A stretch of 64,000 nucleotides of DNA from Tahibacter amnicola (GCF_025398735.1 NZ_CP104694.1:5173465-5237464); one strand, 5' to 3'. Positions 8,857 to 18,884 are shown, counted from the stretch's first letter. Numbers and translations: made by a program. The notes: generated by a model from the sequence alone, not told the origin.

Positions 8857-11800
8857 CGATCACGGTGCGGACGTCTTCCGCCGCGTTTCCGGCGGCATCC
8901 TCGGCCTTCAAGCGCAATTGATAGGTGCCATCGGGAACCGCCGGGGTCCACGCGATAATCTCGGCATCCGTCAGCGCGCTGGTGCCCTGCGCAAGGTTTG
9001 CCCACGTGTCGCTGCCTTCTGTAGCAATAGCCAGCGTATACGCCGCAAGATTCGGATCCTGCACCGAGCCTTTGATGGCGTTGGACGATGCGGCCTGCAT
9101 GATCTCGCCATCGGCCGGTGCCGACAGGATGACGGTAGGTGGCGTCGCATCGAGGTGATAGGTGGCATCCTGTTCCGACTGGTTGCCGGCCGCATCACGT
9201 ACACGCAGGCGCAGTGCGTAGCTGCCTTCTGGCGCGTCGGGCGGAATCGTCAGGGTGATCGCGCCAGCGACCGTGCCCTGGCTGGACGCGATGGGTTCGC
9301 CGCCCGACAACGGAACGATGTCGGCCTGGTAATCCTGGAAATGGGCATCGGCCACCGAGAACTGCATGGCGCCGCCAGCGCGGATGAACGGCGTCGCCGG
9401 CTGAAGTCCAGTAATCGTCGGCTTGGTGGTATCGACGATGACGGGCACCGAAGCCTCTTCCGGAGACACGGTATTTGTCGGGTCTGATGCCAATACGCGA
9501 ACGGTGTATTCGCCGTCCGGCGCAGCGGTGGTGCCGACCAGCCCGTTCCACACGTAGGCCGTTTGCCCAGCGGAGACGGATCCGGTGTGTACGGTCGCCA
9601 CTACCTGCCCGCTCGCGTTCTCGACGCGGACGACGCCATCTGCATCGCGAAGCATCGACAGATTCAAGCGCGTGACGTCGCGAACGCCGTCGCCGTTGGG
9701 CGAGAACAGGGTCGGCTCTGCGGAGAATGCACCGATCAATTTTGCCGGTTCGCCCAGAACGATCGCACGCCGGGCTTCGGCCGCGTTGCCGATCGCGTCC
9801 TTCGCCTGCAGCACGAATTCGACGGGGCCGGTCTCTTGCCCGCGTGACCATGCGAACATCGACTGCGTACTGTGGATGACATTCGTATTCGAGGTCAGTT
9901 GGGCCAGATTGTTCGGTGCCGCCGCGGACGCCACAGACAGCACCCAGCGTTCGAGCAAGGAATCCTGCACATCCCCGCGAATGTCGACGATGGCCGAGAG
10001 CACGATGTCACCGGCTTCCGGTTCTGCGAAGCCCACTGTCGGCGGTGTGGTCTTGACCATGACGGGATAGCGCAGCTCGCGCTCATTGCCGCAGTCGTCC
10101 TTCGCCTCGATCAGGATTTCGTATTCGCCATCGGCAACGAGGTCCCCGTTGACGCGACCGTCCCACACCACATCGATTGATTCGCCAGCAACGCTGACAT
10201 CCAGTGTTCGAAGAACGGTGTCAATGCGAAGCACCTTCGCTTCGACCGTGACGGGTTCCGTCGCACGCAGGTGAATATCCGACTGGGCGAAGTTGGGATA
10301 TCCCGAATGCGTGATCGCGCGGATCAGCTGCCCCTGGTGGGTCACAAGATTGCCCGACGCCATTCGCTCGACCAGCTTGACAGTGTTGTCAACTTCCACA
10401 TGTGCCATCTCGCACACCGGACCGCCCGAGTAGCCCACCGTTTTCAGGCGCACAGCGGCGAGGCCGCTGATGTTGCGGGGAACCGGCATGCTGCTTTGAA
10501 CCACCGTGGACGACTGTGTCAGCGGGATATAGCAGTCGCCGACACAGCGATAGCCGCCATCGAGCTTCGTCCAGGCGCTGGGGCTCACGCCGTTGCCGAT
10601 GGAGACTTCGTACTCTTGCCGGCTGGCGGCTTGAATACCGGCGCGAAACGGGATGCCTGAGTTGGCGCAGAGTTTCGTGCCAGCTACGGGGTATTGGAGG
10701 TTGATCGTGGGCGGCGTCTTCTCAATCTGGACGTGCGTGCGGCGGAGTGTCTGCCAGACCTCATCAGACTTACCTTCAAGGACGACTTCCATCTGCCCTT
10801 CTGGCCAGCCGGTGGTATCCAGCATTGGGAAATGAACGTCGCCCAGCACGCCGATCATCCGCGTGTATTGGTCAGGCGAGGTCTCCCATTGGCCGGTACT
10901 CAGGTTCAGATAGCGCCAGCGCACGGTGTGCGGCCACGGCATTGGATTGACGACGATCCAATCGTCTACAAAAAGGTCCTCAACCTGGCTCACCTCGAGA
11001 ACCAGTCGCGCCTTGTCGGTCGGCACGCCGTCGCAGCCATCGTGAACTACTGCCTCCTGCTTCAGAGAGAACCTGAACAGCGGTTCATCAACCTCACGGC
11101 AGAATGTTGGTTCGCTGACAACGCGCTCCCCGTCCGCGTCGAATCCTTCCACCCGGAACATGTCCGCGCCTGGCGGGAAGAACTCAAGCAGGCCGTCCCG
11201 CACAAAAGTGGGCTCCTTGCTCTGAATCGGACCGTTGTCGGACCAATGCCGCAGCACGGGAGACCGCAACACCCCTGGAACAAATTCATGGACACGGACG
11301 AATGGATTTTTAGGGGGTGCGCTCGGGTCTTCACCTGGGCAATACGGCTTGTCAATCCCCCCGACGTATACAACGACCTGATTGGAGTGATGGATCTCTC
11401 CCGTCTCCGTCTCGCCACGAAGTCTCAGATGGTAGTAGTAGCCGCGTTCCAGCGATGTCGGTATCGCTACGGCGAAGGAAGGCGAGTTGAAGCAACGCTT
11501 GACGCTCGCCCGGCAATCTACTTCCGATATTGTTGCCTCGCCCAGATCTGTCCACTGCGTAGCTTCGCGCGGCGCCATCTGGATGGAAATCCGGCGCATC
11601 GGCCCTGCTGCATTGACAGCGACCAGAAACTGATCCGTCGTGCCAGAATCAAATTTGAGCGCCTTATGTGGGCCATCGACAACGACGGGTACGTCGCCGT
11701 CACCATGATCATAGACGTGCCGTAGCCGCCGCGTCGTCTCGTTGTAGAAGAGCGACAAGATCAGCCGCTCACGCGGCTTTTGCGCAACCGCAACGGAGCG

Positions 11801-14800
11801 ATTGCCCGCCACATCGGTCGTCGTCATGCGGAACGTGTGTGTTCTCGCCAGTTCCGTGTCTCCGAAATGGAGCGCCGTCGTTCCGGAGGAGCTGTATTCG
11901 CCGTACCCGTGTTCCGTTGTTGTGGAAAATCCGTCAGCGCTGCTTTCCACCACGTACTGAACACGTTCCTCATCCGCGCTGAACGTCAGTTCGGCCGCGT
12001 GTGGCTTTTCGTCTGTCGGAACGACGATGCCTTTGAAGGTCGCTTTCGCTCCGGGCGCGACGGTGTCCACCACCACGGCGAATGCAAACCCTTCAACTGT
12101 CAGCCAGTAAGTCCCGTCGGGCACGATGGCACCATTCTGTCCCTCACCTCCCCATGTAACCGTCTGAGTGCCCACATCACCAGGGCCGTAGTTCCGCTCG
12201 GTCCGGTAGACCTCGCCCTGTCCACCCTTCACTGTGACGACCATACTCGTTGGCCGCCGAACGGTGAATCGAACCGTGACGCTCTCTTTGACGCCATCGC
12301 CATTCGGCGAGATGTAGCGTTCGTTGGCAGAGGCGCGGGTGATCGCGGGCGAAGCAGCGGCCGAGGTCACCGTCGTGGAGGCGGCGCGGCGGTTGCCAGC
12401 GCGATCGAACACGGTCAGTCGTACGACATAGGCGCCGGGATCGGGCGGTACCCAGCTCAGAAATACGTCATCGATGACTTCGGTGGCGCTGGGATCGGTA
12501 ATCGCGTACCACACGTTCGGGGCGCCGACGTGCGCGTATTCCAGCTCGTAGCGCTGGAAGTTGCGATCAGCGGCTGTGCCCGACAGCTCAATCGCAGCGC
12601 CCGTAGACCGCGCGCGAATACCGGCAGCCGTGTTCATGCGGGTAGTGAAGACCTGGCCACCGGACAGCGCTGAAGTCTGGTCAGCGGAGACCTCGTTAAT
12701 CCCACTTCCCTCTCGCCAACGCGCTGCGGTCACGCCACCACCGGCGTATTGCACGCGGCCGTCGGCAAGCAACCGTGCGCCGTCGTTCATGGTCAGCACC
12801 GGCCAGTACTCTGGCCACTCGCGGCCGACGTCCGCGAAAGCGGGGTAACGATCCTGGTCGGCTGGCAGTTCCAGCGGCCAACCGGTGCCTTGCCATTCGG
12901 TGCGGATCTGCGTGTCTTCGAGCCCGGTGGTAAAGAACTCGGTGGCGCCCTGCTTGTAGAGCGGTTCGGCGAAACCGTCATGAACGATCCATTCCGAGAC
13001 GGTCAGATGAATCTGGCGCCGGAGCGGATCGTAGAAGGTCATATCACCATTCAGCCAGATGGTGTTGACGACGGTGGCCAGACCATCGTACCTGGCTTCG
13101 GCAAACAGGTAATGGTGCGGGCTGCCAGGCTCTTGCACGTAATCGCCGACACGGGCAAACGGCGGCAACTCCGCTTGTGCCATGGCGACACCCTCCGGCG
13201 AATAGTGAGTCAGGCGACGTGTCTGCGCGTCCAGCACGAGCAAGACGTTTCCGCGCTCAAACCAGTCAAACGCGACCTCAGCGCGGCCAGGCTCCTGCGG
13301 CTGATTCGGGCGATCGACAATCGTCCGTTGCTGCGATGTACGCAGGTCCACGATCCGGATGAAGGTGCGGCCATTCTTGATTTCACGAACGGCCACGTGG
13401 CTGCGTCCAGCGTCAAGCAGCGTGTGTGGCGGCGTTTCCGCGCCCGACTCTACCGGTCGCGCCAGCGGCACCACGGGCTCGGCCGGGTCGCGTGGGATGA
13501 AGTCCGTGAACAGCTGGTGTTCCTTCACCAGAATGCCGTGGGGTGTGAATTGTGGAACCCCCGGCGGCAGCATTCGGAACGACCGGAACTGATTGGTGCG
13601 GAAGTCGAAGATTTCTGCGGGACGCCCCATAGCTCCCACGACCAGCTCATTGTTATCGAAGAAACCAGCCGCCCCGTATCCCGCGCCGGCGATAGCGCTG
13701 ATTTCGTCGGAACCCAGCGCGTTGGCCGAATAGACGCCACCACCGTTCTCCAGCGTGAATACCAGACGAGTACCGTCGGGACTGAGAACGAACGACTGCA
13801 CACGCGCCGGAAGCTGGTTGCCCCGGACCGGGCTCATTACCGTTTCCCGCACACCCGAGTGCCGGTGGACACGGTAGATGCCACTGGCGACCGAAGAACC
13901 CAACGGCGAATTGGTGTACCCAAACAGGTAGTTCGCCGATTCGCCGGCGGGGCCGGGAAGGAGGTTGTACAGGTTCACGATGAAAGCATGCGCATAGCGC
14001 GTTTCGACCGCCTCCAGAACGGAACTGCGATCGGTATCGACCACAACCGTGGCCCGGGCCAGCTCGGCCCGCTGCGCATCGCGGACGATCAGGAAATAGT
14101 CACCATCGGGCACCGTTCCGCCAAGATCGTGTTCGCCACGCCACACCAGCTGGCCACGGCCATCGCCAGTGGTCGTGATCGGTGGGAATTGACGCACTAC
14201 GACACCGCTACGGGATTCCGCCGTGACGAAGACCTCGCGGCTGCCTGTTACACGAAATACCGCTGCCGTCTCATCGCGGATGCCATCGCCATTCGGTGAA
14301 ATGTAGCGCTCACTCGTATAGAAATTCGAATTCTGCGTATCGAACGGCAGAGTGGCGGTGTTGTTCTCCTTGGTGACCTCGCGCACGGTGCCCGCGGGAT
14401 CGACAACCACGGTCACCGCACCGGTGTTCTCATTCGGTGTCCATTCCCACTGCAGCTCGACGGTGCCGTGCGCGGGAATGGTGCTGACGGGTTTATCGGC
14501 AATCACCGCGCCGCTCGCATCACCCTGGATCAGGCGCACGAGGATATTCGAGGCATCCTGCCCGCCGAGGTTACGCACACTGATGCGCGTGAGCGCGGGT
14601 TGCCCCGGCACGGGCAGCGCCGGCACAAGCGTGATTCCCGCGGCATTGACGGCAAGATCTGGCAAGGGACGAACCGCCAGCGACTTGACCGTGAAGTTGT
14701 TGCCCTCGTCGATTTCATCAATGACGTGATCGGCGTCGGCCACGACATAGAGAGCCTGCTCTGTGTTCAGCGGGTAATCGGCATTGGTCAAGGTGACGAG

Positions 14801-17800
14801 CAGTTCCGCCCCCTCACCAATGCCCTGCAGCGTGGTGCGTGCCAGCAAGGCACCGCCGGCGTCCGGCGATTGCGCGTAGAGCGCTACGGTGAACGGTGCG
14901 GTGATGGCGGAGCCGGCGTTACGCAGCTGCACGGACGCAGTGAGTGGCGCGCCTTGCTGCGCCGGCGTTGGATTGAATGCCAGGCTGGTGCCGACGAGGA
15001 ACAGGTCAGGGCCGGTCGGCGGCGTAACGGTGAAATCCAGTGTTGCCGCGTTGTTGGTTTCATCGGATTCAGCCACGGTATTGGCCGAATCAACCGTCAC
15101 CGCCAACGACGCAGGTCCTGCCTGCTGCGTTCGCCAGGTCAGCCGGCGCTGCACCGAACCACCCGGTGCAATCTCGATGTAGCTCTCGCCGATTGCGTAC
15201 GTCGTACCGTTCTGGACGACTTGCGCGCGGAACTGCGTGCGTGGCGCAGCAAAGGTGCCGCGGTTGTGCGCCGTTACGAGGAAGACGACTTCCTGGCCCA
15301 CGATTGCCGGGCCGTCGATGGTGAGATCCGCGGGACTGACAGCCAGATCAATCGTCGAGACGGGCGCGACGATCAAGGGCGCGTTGTTGTTGTCTTCGCG
15401 GGCTTCGGACAGACGATTTTCAGGATCAGCGAGTACGCGCAAGCGCGCCTGGCTGGCATCGGTCATGGTGAATTGCAGCGTCACCGTGGCCGTGCCGCGT
15501 GCGGGGAGATCCACCGTTTTCTCGTCCAGCCGCTGCGGCTGCGCATAGTCGGTCTGCAACCGGACAGGCACTGCCGTGACGGGCGTATTGCCGATGTTTC
15601 GCACCACGATGGTGACGGTGACGTCCTGCGGAAACTGGTCGACTGCAGCGGGATTCGCCGTGATGTCCGATGCGTAGACCGCTACATCCGGACCTTCCGG
15701 ATTCGCCTGGAACGTCACGCTGCGCGAGGCGGTGTTGTTGGCCTCCGAGACTTCCTGCACCGTGTTGGCAGGATCGAGCACCAGCCAGATGGCATGCGTG
15801 CCGCTCAATCCATCGGTGGCCCAGTCGCCCACGATGCGTTGCTGCGAACCGCCTTGCAGGCGCGGAATCGGTACGGTACCGATCAGCGTGCCGCCGGCCG
15901 CGGGGTCGCCATCAAACCACCTTGCCTCGGTGATCTCGGAGACCCGGCCCTTGTTCGTGACAATAGCTTCCAGGCGCACCCGCTCTCCCACGGAGGGGGC
16001 CGCCGGTGTCGCGGTTATTTCGCCGGCAACGGCCAGATCGGGCCGCTCCAGGCCGACCATGGCCGAGATAGTGGTTGCGGTCAGGTAGACACTGCCCCAG
16101 CTCCCATCGGCCTGCTGCCACGTACGAACCCGGTCGCGCACGGCGCGGCCTGTTTCCTCTTCCACCGGCACCCGCCCGATCAGGGCGTAGAGCTCGATCG
16201 TGTCACGGAAAGACGGCGTGACGTCGCCCGCGACACCCGCGGCATCAACCCGTGAACCCAGCCAGGCAGCGGCGCGGGTCAGCGCAAGATCAGCAGGTTC
16301 ACGATGGCGAGCCAGCAGCCGGGCGGCACGGAGCGTGGGCAGAAGGCGTCCTCGCCCGCCGTTCACCACTCCGAAGCTGCCATCGGCATTCTGCGTGGCA
16401 TCCAGCGTGCCCAGGACTCGCCGGACGGCGTCCGGGTCGCGGCCGTACTGCGTGAGGGCCTCGGCCACCATGGTCGAATCGAGCGTACTGGCGGCGAAGG
16501 ATCTGTTGAGTCCCCAGCCGCCACCTGCACCGGGCTGCGCCTGGACGGACTGCAGATCGTCCGTTCCCACCAACGTGGCGGCACGCGCGAGGCGGCTGTC
16601 GTGCGTGGTGAGCGACTGGGTCTGCAGCCAATAGCGCGCTTTGGGTAGACCGGAAAACGCAGGGTCGAGCACTTCGAGCGCGGCGATAGCCGCGGCCGTG
16701 TCACGGACCGCGGTGGTCGGCCGGTCAGCCCACTCACCCGACTCATGCTGTTGGCGCTTGAGCCATTCGACGGCCTCGGCCAGGCCCGGCGGAATTTCCG
16801 CAGGTGGATCCACCGGCAAGGTATACGGCCGCCCGATGCGATCCGTGGGACGTGCGCTGTTGAAGATGCGCAACTGCGCACGGCCGTCGGTCATCTGCGC
16901 AAAGTGCTGCTGCATTCGCGTTCGCAGCAGTTCCAGCTGGGCCAGCAGCTGCGAGGGAATGGACTCGCCCCGACGCTTGAGCAACACGATGGCGGCGCGG
17001 AATTCGCGCTGCGATGCCTGCACGTCGGGCGAGCGCGGCCCTGCCGCAGCAACAATCTGGTCAATGGATACGGATTCCGTCTGCGCAGCCGTTATCGCGC
17101 CCAGGACGGGCAGGCCGGTCGCGACGCCTTCGGCATTGCGCAGCAGCGCCATCGGCGGCACTTCGGACGCCGCCGCAAACCCCGCGAGGTAGAGATCCAG
17201 CGGGCTGTAGCGGTGGTTCACGTCGGTGGCGACGTATTTTCCGTCGTCGCGGCGCGTCCAGTCGCTGCCGTACATGACCGAGGCGTCGCTATCGAGGAAG
17301 TAGCTCCAGTGATTGCCGTCGCGGCCGAGGAGATCATTGCTGTTGCTTCCGTTGGCCTGGCGGAACGGCACCGCCGCGACCCACCGGTGCATCACTTCGT
17401 GCGCCAGTACGTTCAGTGTCGACGGATAGCGCACGTCCGACGGGTTCAGCGCGTAGCGGCCAGTGGCCGCCATGTCGATGTAACCCTGCAGGCGCTGCGG
17501 GCTGCCGAATGCCGCGCCGTTATCCACCGGCGGAATGCCAATACCCGTCACATCGTTGCGGATGGCCGAGTAGAACGCTGTCGCGGGGCCGGTATCGAAC
17601 TCGAACGTGGTAAAGACGATGAGGAAATCAACATCGTCCGGGTGTCTGGTGTAGTAGGTGTGGGCGACGTCGATGCGCGGCGAGGTCAGCGGGCGGGCGT
17701 ACTCGCCGTCGAGCTCGATCACGGTGATGTTTCCGACATCCGCCATCGGGCGAATCTGGACCTGCGCAGCCGACGCGGCCGTCTGAAGCCGCAGATCGAC

Positions 17801-17899
17801 ATCGTTCACCAGTTCGGTCGTTGCAGCGGAAGCGACGGCCATTGCCCCCGACGCAAACACCGCTGCCAGGGCACGCCACACCATTTTGAGATTCGACAT
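8585..17899 (-). CDS. Giant secreted protein, N-terminal part: signal peptide, metalloprotease-like domain, alpha/alpha toroid, CARDB and FlgD-like repeats
   Basis: The frame gives 3104 residues; the last 85 or so are out-of-frame sequence after a single-base disruption at 8843-8847. Residues 1-26 form a signal peptide ending ASA. Residues about 70-260 contain HEVMH (167-171), the HExxH zinc-protease signature, followed by a His/Asp-rich stretch that could give the third ligand. Residues about 370-620 carry QW-like motifs (QNADGSFG, QQADGSWG) typical of the squalene-cyclase/prenyltransferase alpha/alpha toroid. Five or so CARDB-like domains follow (EANNTA, ETNNAA, EGNNFT), then at least three SPNGDG modules resembling FlgD/gliding-motility Ig domains, and Ig-like repeats. 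With the frame restored, the product would be about 5756 residues. The gene lies 32 bases after a small exported protein. Whether the protease-like domain is active is unknown. Confidence 0.85.
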   Translation of the reverse strand: MSNLKMVWRALAAVFASGAMAVASAATTELVNDVDLRLQTAASAAQVQIRPMADVGNITVIELDGEYARPLTSPRIDVAHTYYTRHPDDVDFLIVFTTFEFDTGPATAFYSAIRNDVTGIGIPPVDNGAAFGSPQRLQGYIDMAATGRYALNPSDVRYPSTLNVLAHEVMHRWVAAVPFRQANGSNSNDLLGRDGNHWSYFLDSDASVMYGSDWTRRDDGKYVATDVNHRYSPLDLYLAGFAAASEVPPMALLRNAEGVATGLPVLGAITAAQTESVSIDQIVAAAGPRSPDVQASQREFRAAIVLLKRRGESIPSQLLAQLELLRTRMQQHFAQMTDGRAQLRIFNSARPTDRIGRPYTLPVDPPAEIPPGLAEAVEWLKRQQHESGEWADRPTTAVRDTAAAIAALEVLDPAFSGLPKARYWLQTQSLTTHDSRLARAATLVGTDDLQSVQAQPGAGGGWGLNRSFAASTLDSTMVAEALTQYGRDPDAVRRVLGTLDATQNADGSFGVVNGGRGRLLPTLRAARLLARHREPADLALTRAAAWLGSRVDAAGVAGDVTPSFRDTIELYALIGRVPVEEETGRAVRDRVRTWQQADGSWGSVYLTATTISAMVGLERPDLAVAGEITATPAAPSVGERVRLEAIVTNKGRVSEITEARWFDGDPAAGGTLIGTVPIPRLQGGSQQRIVGDWATDGLSGTHAIWLVLDPANTVQEVSEANNTASRSVTFQANPEGPDVAVYASDITANPAAVDQFPQDVTVTIVVRNIGNTPVTAVPVRLQTDYAQPQRLDEKTVDLPARGTATVTLQFTMTDASQARLRVLADPENRLSEAREDNNNAPLIVAPVSTIDLAVSPADLTIDGPAIVGQEVVFLVTAHNRGTFAAPRTQFRAQVVQNGTTYAIGESYIEIAPGGSVQRRLTWRTQQAGPASLAVTVDSANTVAESDETNNAATLDFTVTPPTGPDLFLVGTSLAFNPTPAQQGAPLTASVQLRNAGSAITAPFTVALYAQSPDAGGALLARTTLQGIGEGAELLVTLTNADYPLNTEQALYVVADADHVIDEIDEGNNFTVKSLAVRPLPDLAVNAAGITLVPALPVPGQPALTRISVRNLGGQDASNILVRLIQGDASGAVIADKPVSTIPAHGTVELQWEWTPNENTGAVTVVVDPAGTVREVTKENNTATLPFDTQNSNFYTSERYISPNGDGIRDETAAVFRVTGSREVFVTAESRSGVVVRQFPPITTTGDGRGQLVWRGEHDLGGTVPDGDYFLIVRDAQRAELARATVVVDTDRSSVLEAVETRYAHAFIVNLYNLLPGPAGESANYLFGYTNSPLGSSVASGIYRVHRHSGVRETVMSPVRGNQLPARVQSFVLSPDGTRLVFTLENGGGVYSANALGSDEISAIAGAGYGAAGFFDNNELVVGAMGRPAEIFDFRTNQFRSFRMLPPGVPQFTPHGILVKEHQLFTDFIPRDPAEPVVPLARPVESGAETPPHTLLDAGRSHVAVREIKNGRTFIRIVDLRTSQQRTIVDRPNQPQEPGRAEVAFDWFERGNVLLVLDAQTRRLTHYSPEGVAMAQAELPPFARVGDYVQEPGSPHHYLFAEARYDGLATVVNTIWLNGDMTFYDPLRRQIHLTVSEWIVHDGFAEPLYKQGATEFFTTGLEDTQIRTEWQGTGWPLELPADQDRYPAFADVGREWPEYWPVLTMNDGARLLADGRVQYAGGGVTAARWREGSGINEVSADQTSALSGGQVFTTRMNTAAGIRARSTGAAIELSGTAADRNFQRYELEYAHVGAPNVWYAITDPSATEVIDDVFLSWVPPDPGAYVVRLTVFDRAGNRRAASTTVTSAAASPAITRASANERYISPNGDGVKESVTVRFTVRRPTSMVVTVKGGQGEVYRTERNYGPGDVGTQTVTWGGEGQNGAIVPDGTYWLTVEGFAFAVVVDTVAPGAKATFKGIVVPTDEKPHAAELTFSADEERVQYVVESSADGFSTTTEHGYGEYSSSGTTALHFGDTELARTHTFRMTTTDVAGNRSVAVAQKPRERLILSLFYNETTRRLRHVYDHGDGDVPVVVDGPHKALKFDSGTTDQFLVAVNAAGPMRRISIQMAPREATQWTDLGEATISEVDCRASVKRCFNSPSFAVAIPTSLERGYYYHLRLRGETETGEIHHSNQVVVYVGGIDKPYCPGEDPSAPPKNPFVRVHEFVPGVLRSPVLRHWSDNGPIQSKEPTFVRDGLLEFFPPGADMFRVEGFDADGERVVSEPTFCREVDEPLFRFSLKQEAVVHDGCDGVPTDKARLVLEVSQVEDLFVDDWIVVNPMPWPHTVRWRYLNLSTGQWETSPDQYTRMIGVLGDVHFPMLDTTGWPEGQMEVVLEGKSDEVWQTLRRTHVQIEKTPPTINLQYPVAGTKLCANSGIPFRAGIQAASRQEYEVSIGNGVSPSAWTKLDGGYRCVGDCYIPLTQSSTVVQSSMPVPRNISGLAAVRLKTVGYSGGPVCEMAHVEVDNTVKLVERMASGNLVTHQGQLIRAITHSGYPNFAQSDIHLRATEPVTVEAKVLRIDTVLRTLDVSVAGESIDVVWDGRVNGDLVADGEYEILIEAKDDCGNERELRYPVMVKTTPPTVGFAEPEAGDIVLSAIVDIRGDVQDSLLERWVLSVASAAAPNNLAQLTSNTNVIHSTQSMFAWSRGQETGPVEFVLQAKDAIGNAAEARRAIVLGEPAKLIGAFSAEPTLFSPNGDGVRDVTRLNLSMLRDADGVVRVENASGQVVATVHTGSVSAGQTAYVWNGLVGTTAAPDGEYTVRVLASDPTNTVSPEEASVPVIVDTTKPTITGLQPATPFIRAGGAMQFSVADAHFQDYQADIVPLSGGEPIASSQGTVAGAITLTIPPDAPEGSYALRLRVRDAAGNQSEQDATYHLDATPPTVILSAPADGEIMQAASSNAIKGSVQDPNLAAYTLAIATEGSDTWANLAQGTSALTDAEIIAWTPAVPDGTYQLRLKAEDAAGNAAEDVRTVIVDRTPCRASHCTGQRCLRQRPAGCDRERDGCAFRRVPSERCARRADTGTVVRHPPRRAARGCGATGQRATAATGWRLPAAPDRKRSRRID
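8843..8847 (-). other. Probable frameshift site (C5 homopolymer) joining the two halves of the giant gene
   Basis: On the minus strand the sequence reads GATCGCACCCCCTGTCGCG. In the upstream frame it gives DRTPCRAS, which leaves the domain pattern. If the run of five C were four, the frame would read DRTPVARVTAP and continue without a break into the downstream frame. The repeat-domain pattern (VDRT, then P-rich linker, then V.APA) is preserved only with that change. A sequencing indel, a real mutation or a phase-variable tract all fit. Confidence 0.75.
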
Positions 17900-17931
17900 G
17901 GAAGTTTCTTTGGACAGGATGGACGCGACGC

Positions 17932-18333
17932 TCAGCGTTGCGTCCGAAGCTTCGGGGTACGGGTGGGCTGCACGACCGTCGGGACCTGCCCGGTCGCGTT
18001 CTTGCCCAGGGATTCGGCCAACTGGTGGAAATCGATGCGTTCGCCGAGGCGTACGGACACGGTGTATTCCTCGCCGTGGTAGCGCTGGTCCCAGCGGAAC
18101 ACGGCTTGATCGCCCGAGACGCGTTGCAGACGCCAGGCCGCGTCGACGGTGCCGTCGTCAACGCGCAATCGAAGCGGTTTCTGGCCAGGGCGGCTCAGTA
18201 CGACAGCCTGGATGTCCGAAGCTGCCGCTGCCAGTGTCCATGGCTCGGCGCTGGCCAAACCGCACAATGCCCATCCGGCGGCGACAAAAACCCACCGGAA
18301 GCCCGTGACGGGCTTCTTCGACGTTACCAGCAT
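17932..18333 (-). CDS. Small exported protein of unknown function, first gene of the giant-protein operon
   Basis: The product has 133 residues. I chose ATG at 18333 because AGGAG lies seven bases upstream; a longer frame to 18393 has no such site. An N-terminal hydrophobic segment ending CGLASA (about residues 12-29) is a likely signal peptide. The mature part is beta-rich, with PLRLRVDDG and AWRLQRVSGDQAVFRWDQRYHG, and ends in a basic tail. It vaguely resembles small periplasmic secretion accessory proteins, but I cannot assign a family. The stop lies 32 bases before the giant gene on the same strand, so the two are probably co-transcribed and this protein may help export or anchor it (inference). 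Confidence 0.65.
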   Translation of the reverse strand: MLVTSKKPVTGFRWVFVAAGWALCGLASAEPWTLAAAASDIQAVVLSRPGQKPLRLRVDDGTVDAAWRLQRVSGDQAVFRWDQRYHGEEYTVSVRLGERIDFHQLAESLGKNATGQVPTVVQPTRTPKLRTQR

Positions 18334-18797
18334 CCCCCAACTCCTAGCGCGCTCGAACGCGGCGCTGCACCCGCGGACGAAAGCCCTCAGCAATGACCGT
18401 ATTCACGGCGCCGGCGTCATCCCCGTAGACGACAGCGCTTCCCCAGGATGAAAAGGCTAGCAAACTCGATGCCCGCCAACGATGGCGAATATGCGCGCGC
18501 CTGCAGCCGGGTCACTGCTAATCGTTTGTTCTGCAAGGAAAGTGACACCCGGCAACGCAGCGGGCGTGTGACAAAAAGTCATAGCGGTTGCAACACGTGG
18601 CGAGCGGCGAGACGCGGATTTGCCGACCGGTACGGCAAAGAAGACGTACGACACCGGCACGCTGAACACGATGCCGCGTTTTCCAGTTACGTTCTTTGTA
18701 GCAAACTGACAACACGCGTCGACAGGCATCGCGCGTCACACGAAGGGAATTGCATGGCGGATGCTGACGTACGGAAACGCAGCGAGGAGAACTGAAA
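18334..18797. other. Intergenic stretch without a supported gene
   Basis: About 460 bases separate the small exported-protein gene from the tRNA. The frames present here (for example 18457-18729 on the minus strand) lack ribosome sites and recognisable protein character. The promoter for the giant-protein operon should lie here, but I see no convincing -35/-10 pair. Confidence 0.5.
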
Positions 18798-18884
18798 TGG
18801 TGCCGGTGGAGGGACTCGAACCCACACTCTGTCGCCAGAAACGGATTTTGAGTCCGCCGCGTCTACCAATTCCGCCACACCGGC
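18798..18884 (-). tRNA. tRNA-Leu (anticodon CAA)
   Basis: The minus strand reads GCCGGTGTGGCGGAATTGG at the 5' end and closes with CACCGGC, discriminator A and an encoded CCA (18798-18800). The acceptor stem GCCGGTG pairs fully with CACCGGC. The D arm has the class II form (GGCGGAATTGGTAGACGC), and a long variable arm follows the anticodon stem as expected for tRNA-Leu. The anticodon loop is CTCAAAA, giving anticodon CAA at 18848-18850, which reads UUG codons. The T arm holds GGTTCGAGTCC. The length is 87 nt. Confidence 0.97.

Noticed and set aside
6520-8958. An 812-residue plus-strand frame opposite the giant gene
   Set aside because: It is antisense to clear FN3 domains, is Arg/His rich as expected from GC-rich antisense frames, and has no ribosome site or recognisable domain.
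16745-18082. A 445-residue plus-strand frame opposite the N-terminal domains of the giant gene
   Set aside because: Same antisense composition effect; the minus-strand protein has a signal peptide and clear motifs.
18457-18729. A 90-residue minus-strand frame in the tRNA upstream gap
   Set aside because: No ribosome site, no family similarity, and composition like non-coding sequence.
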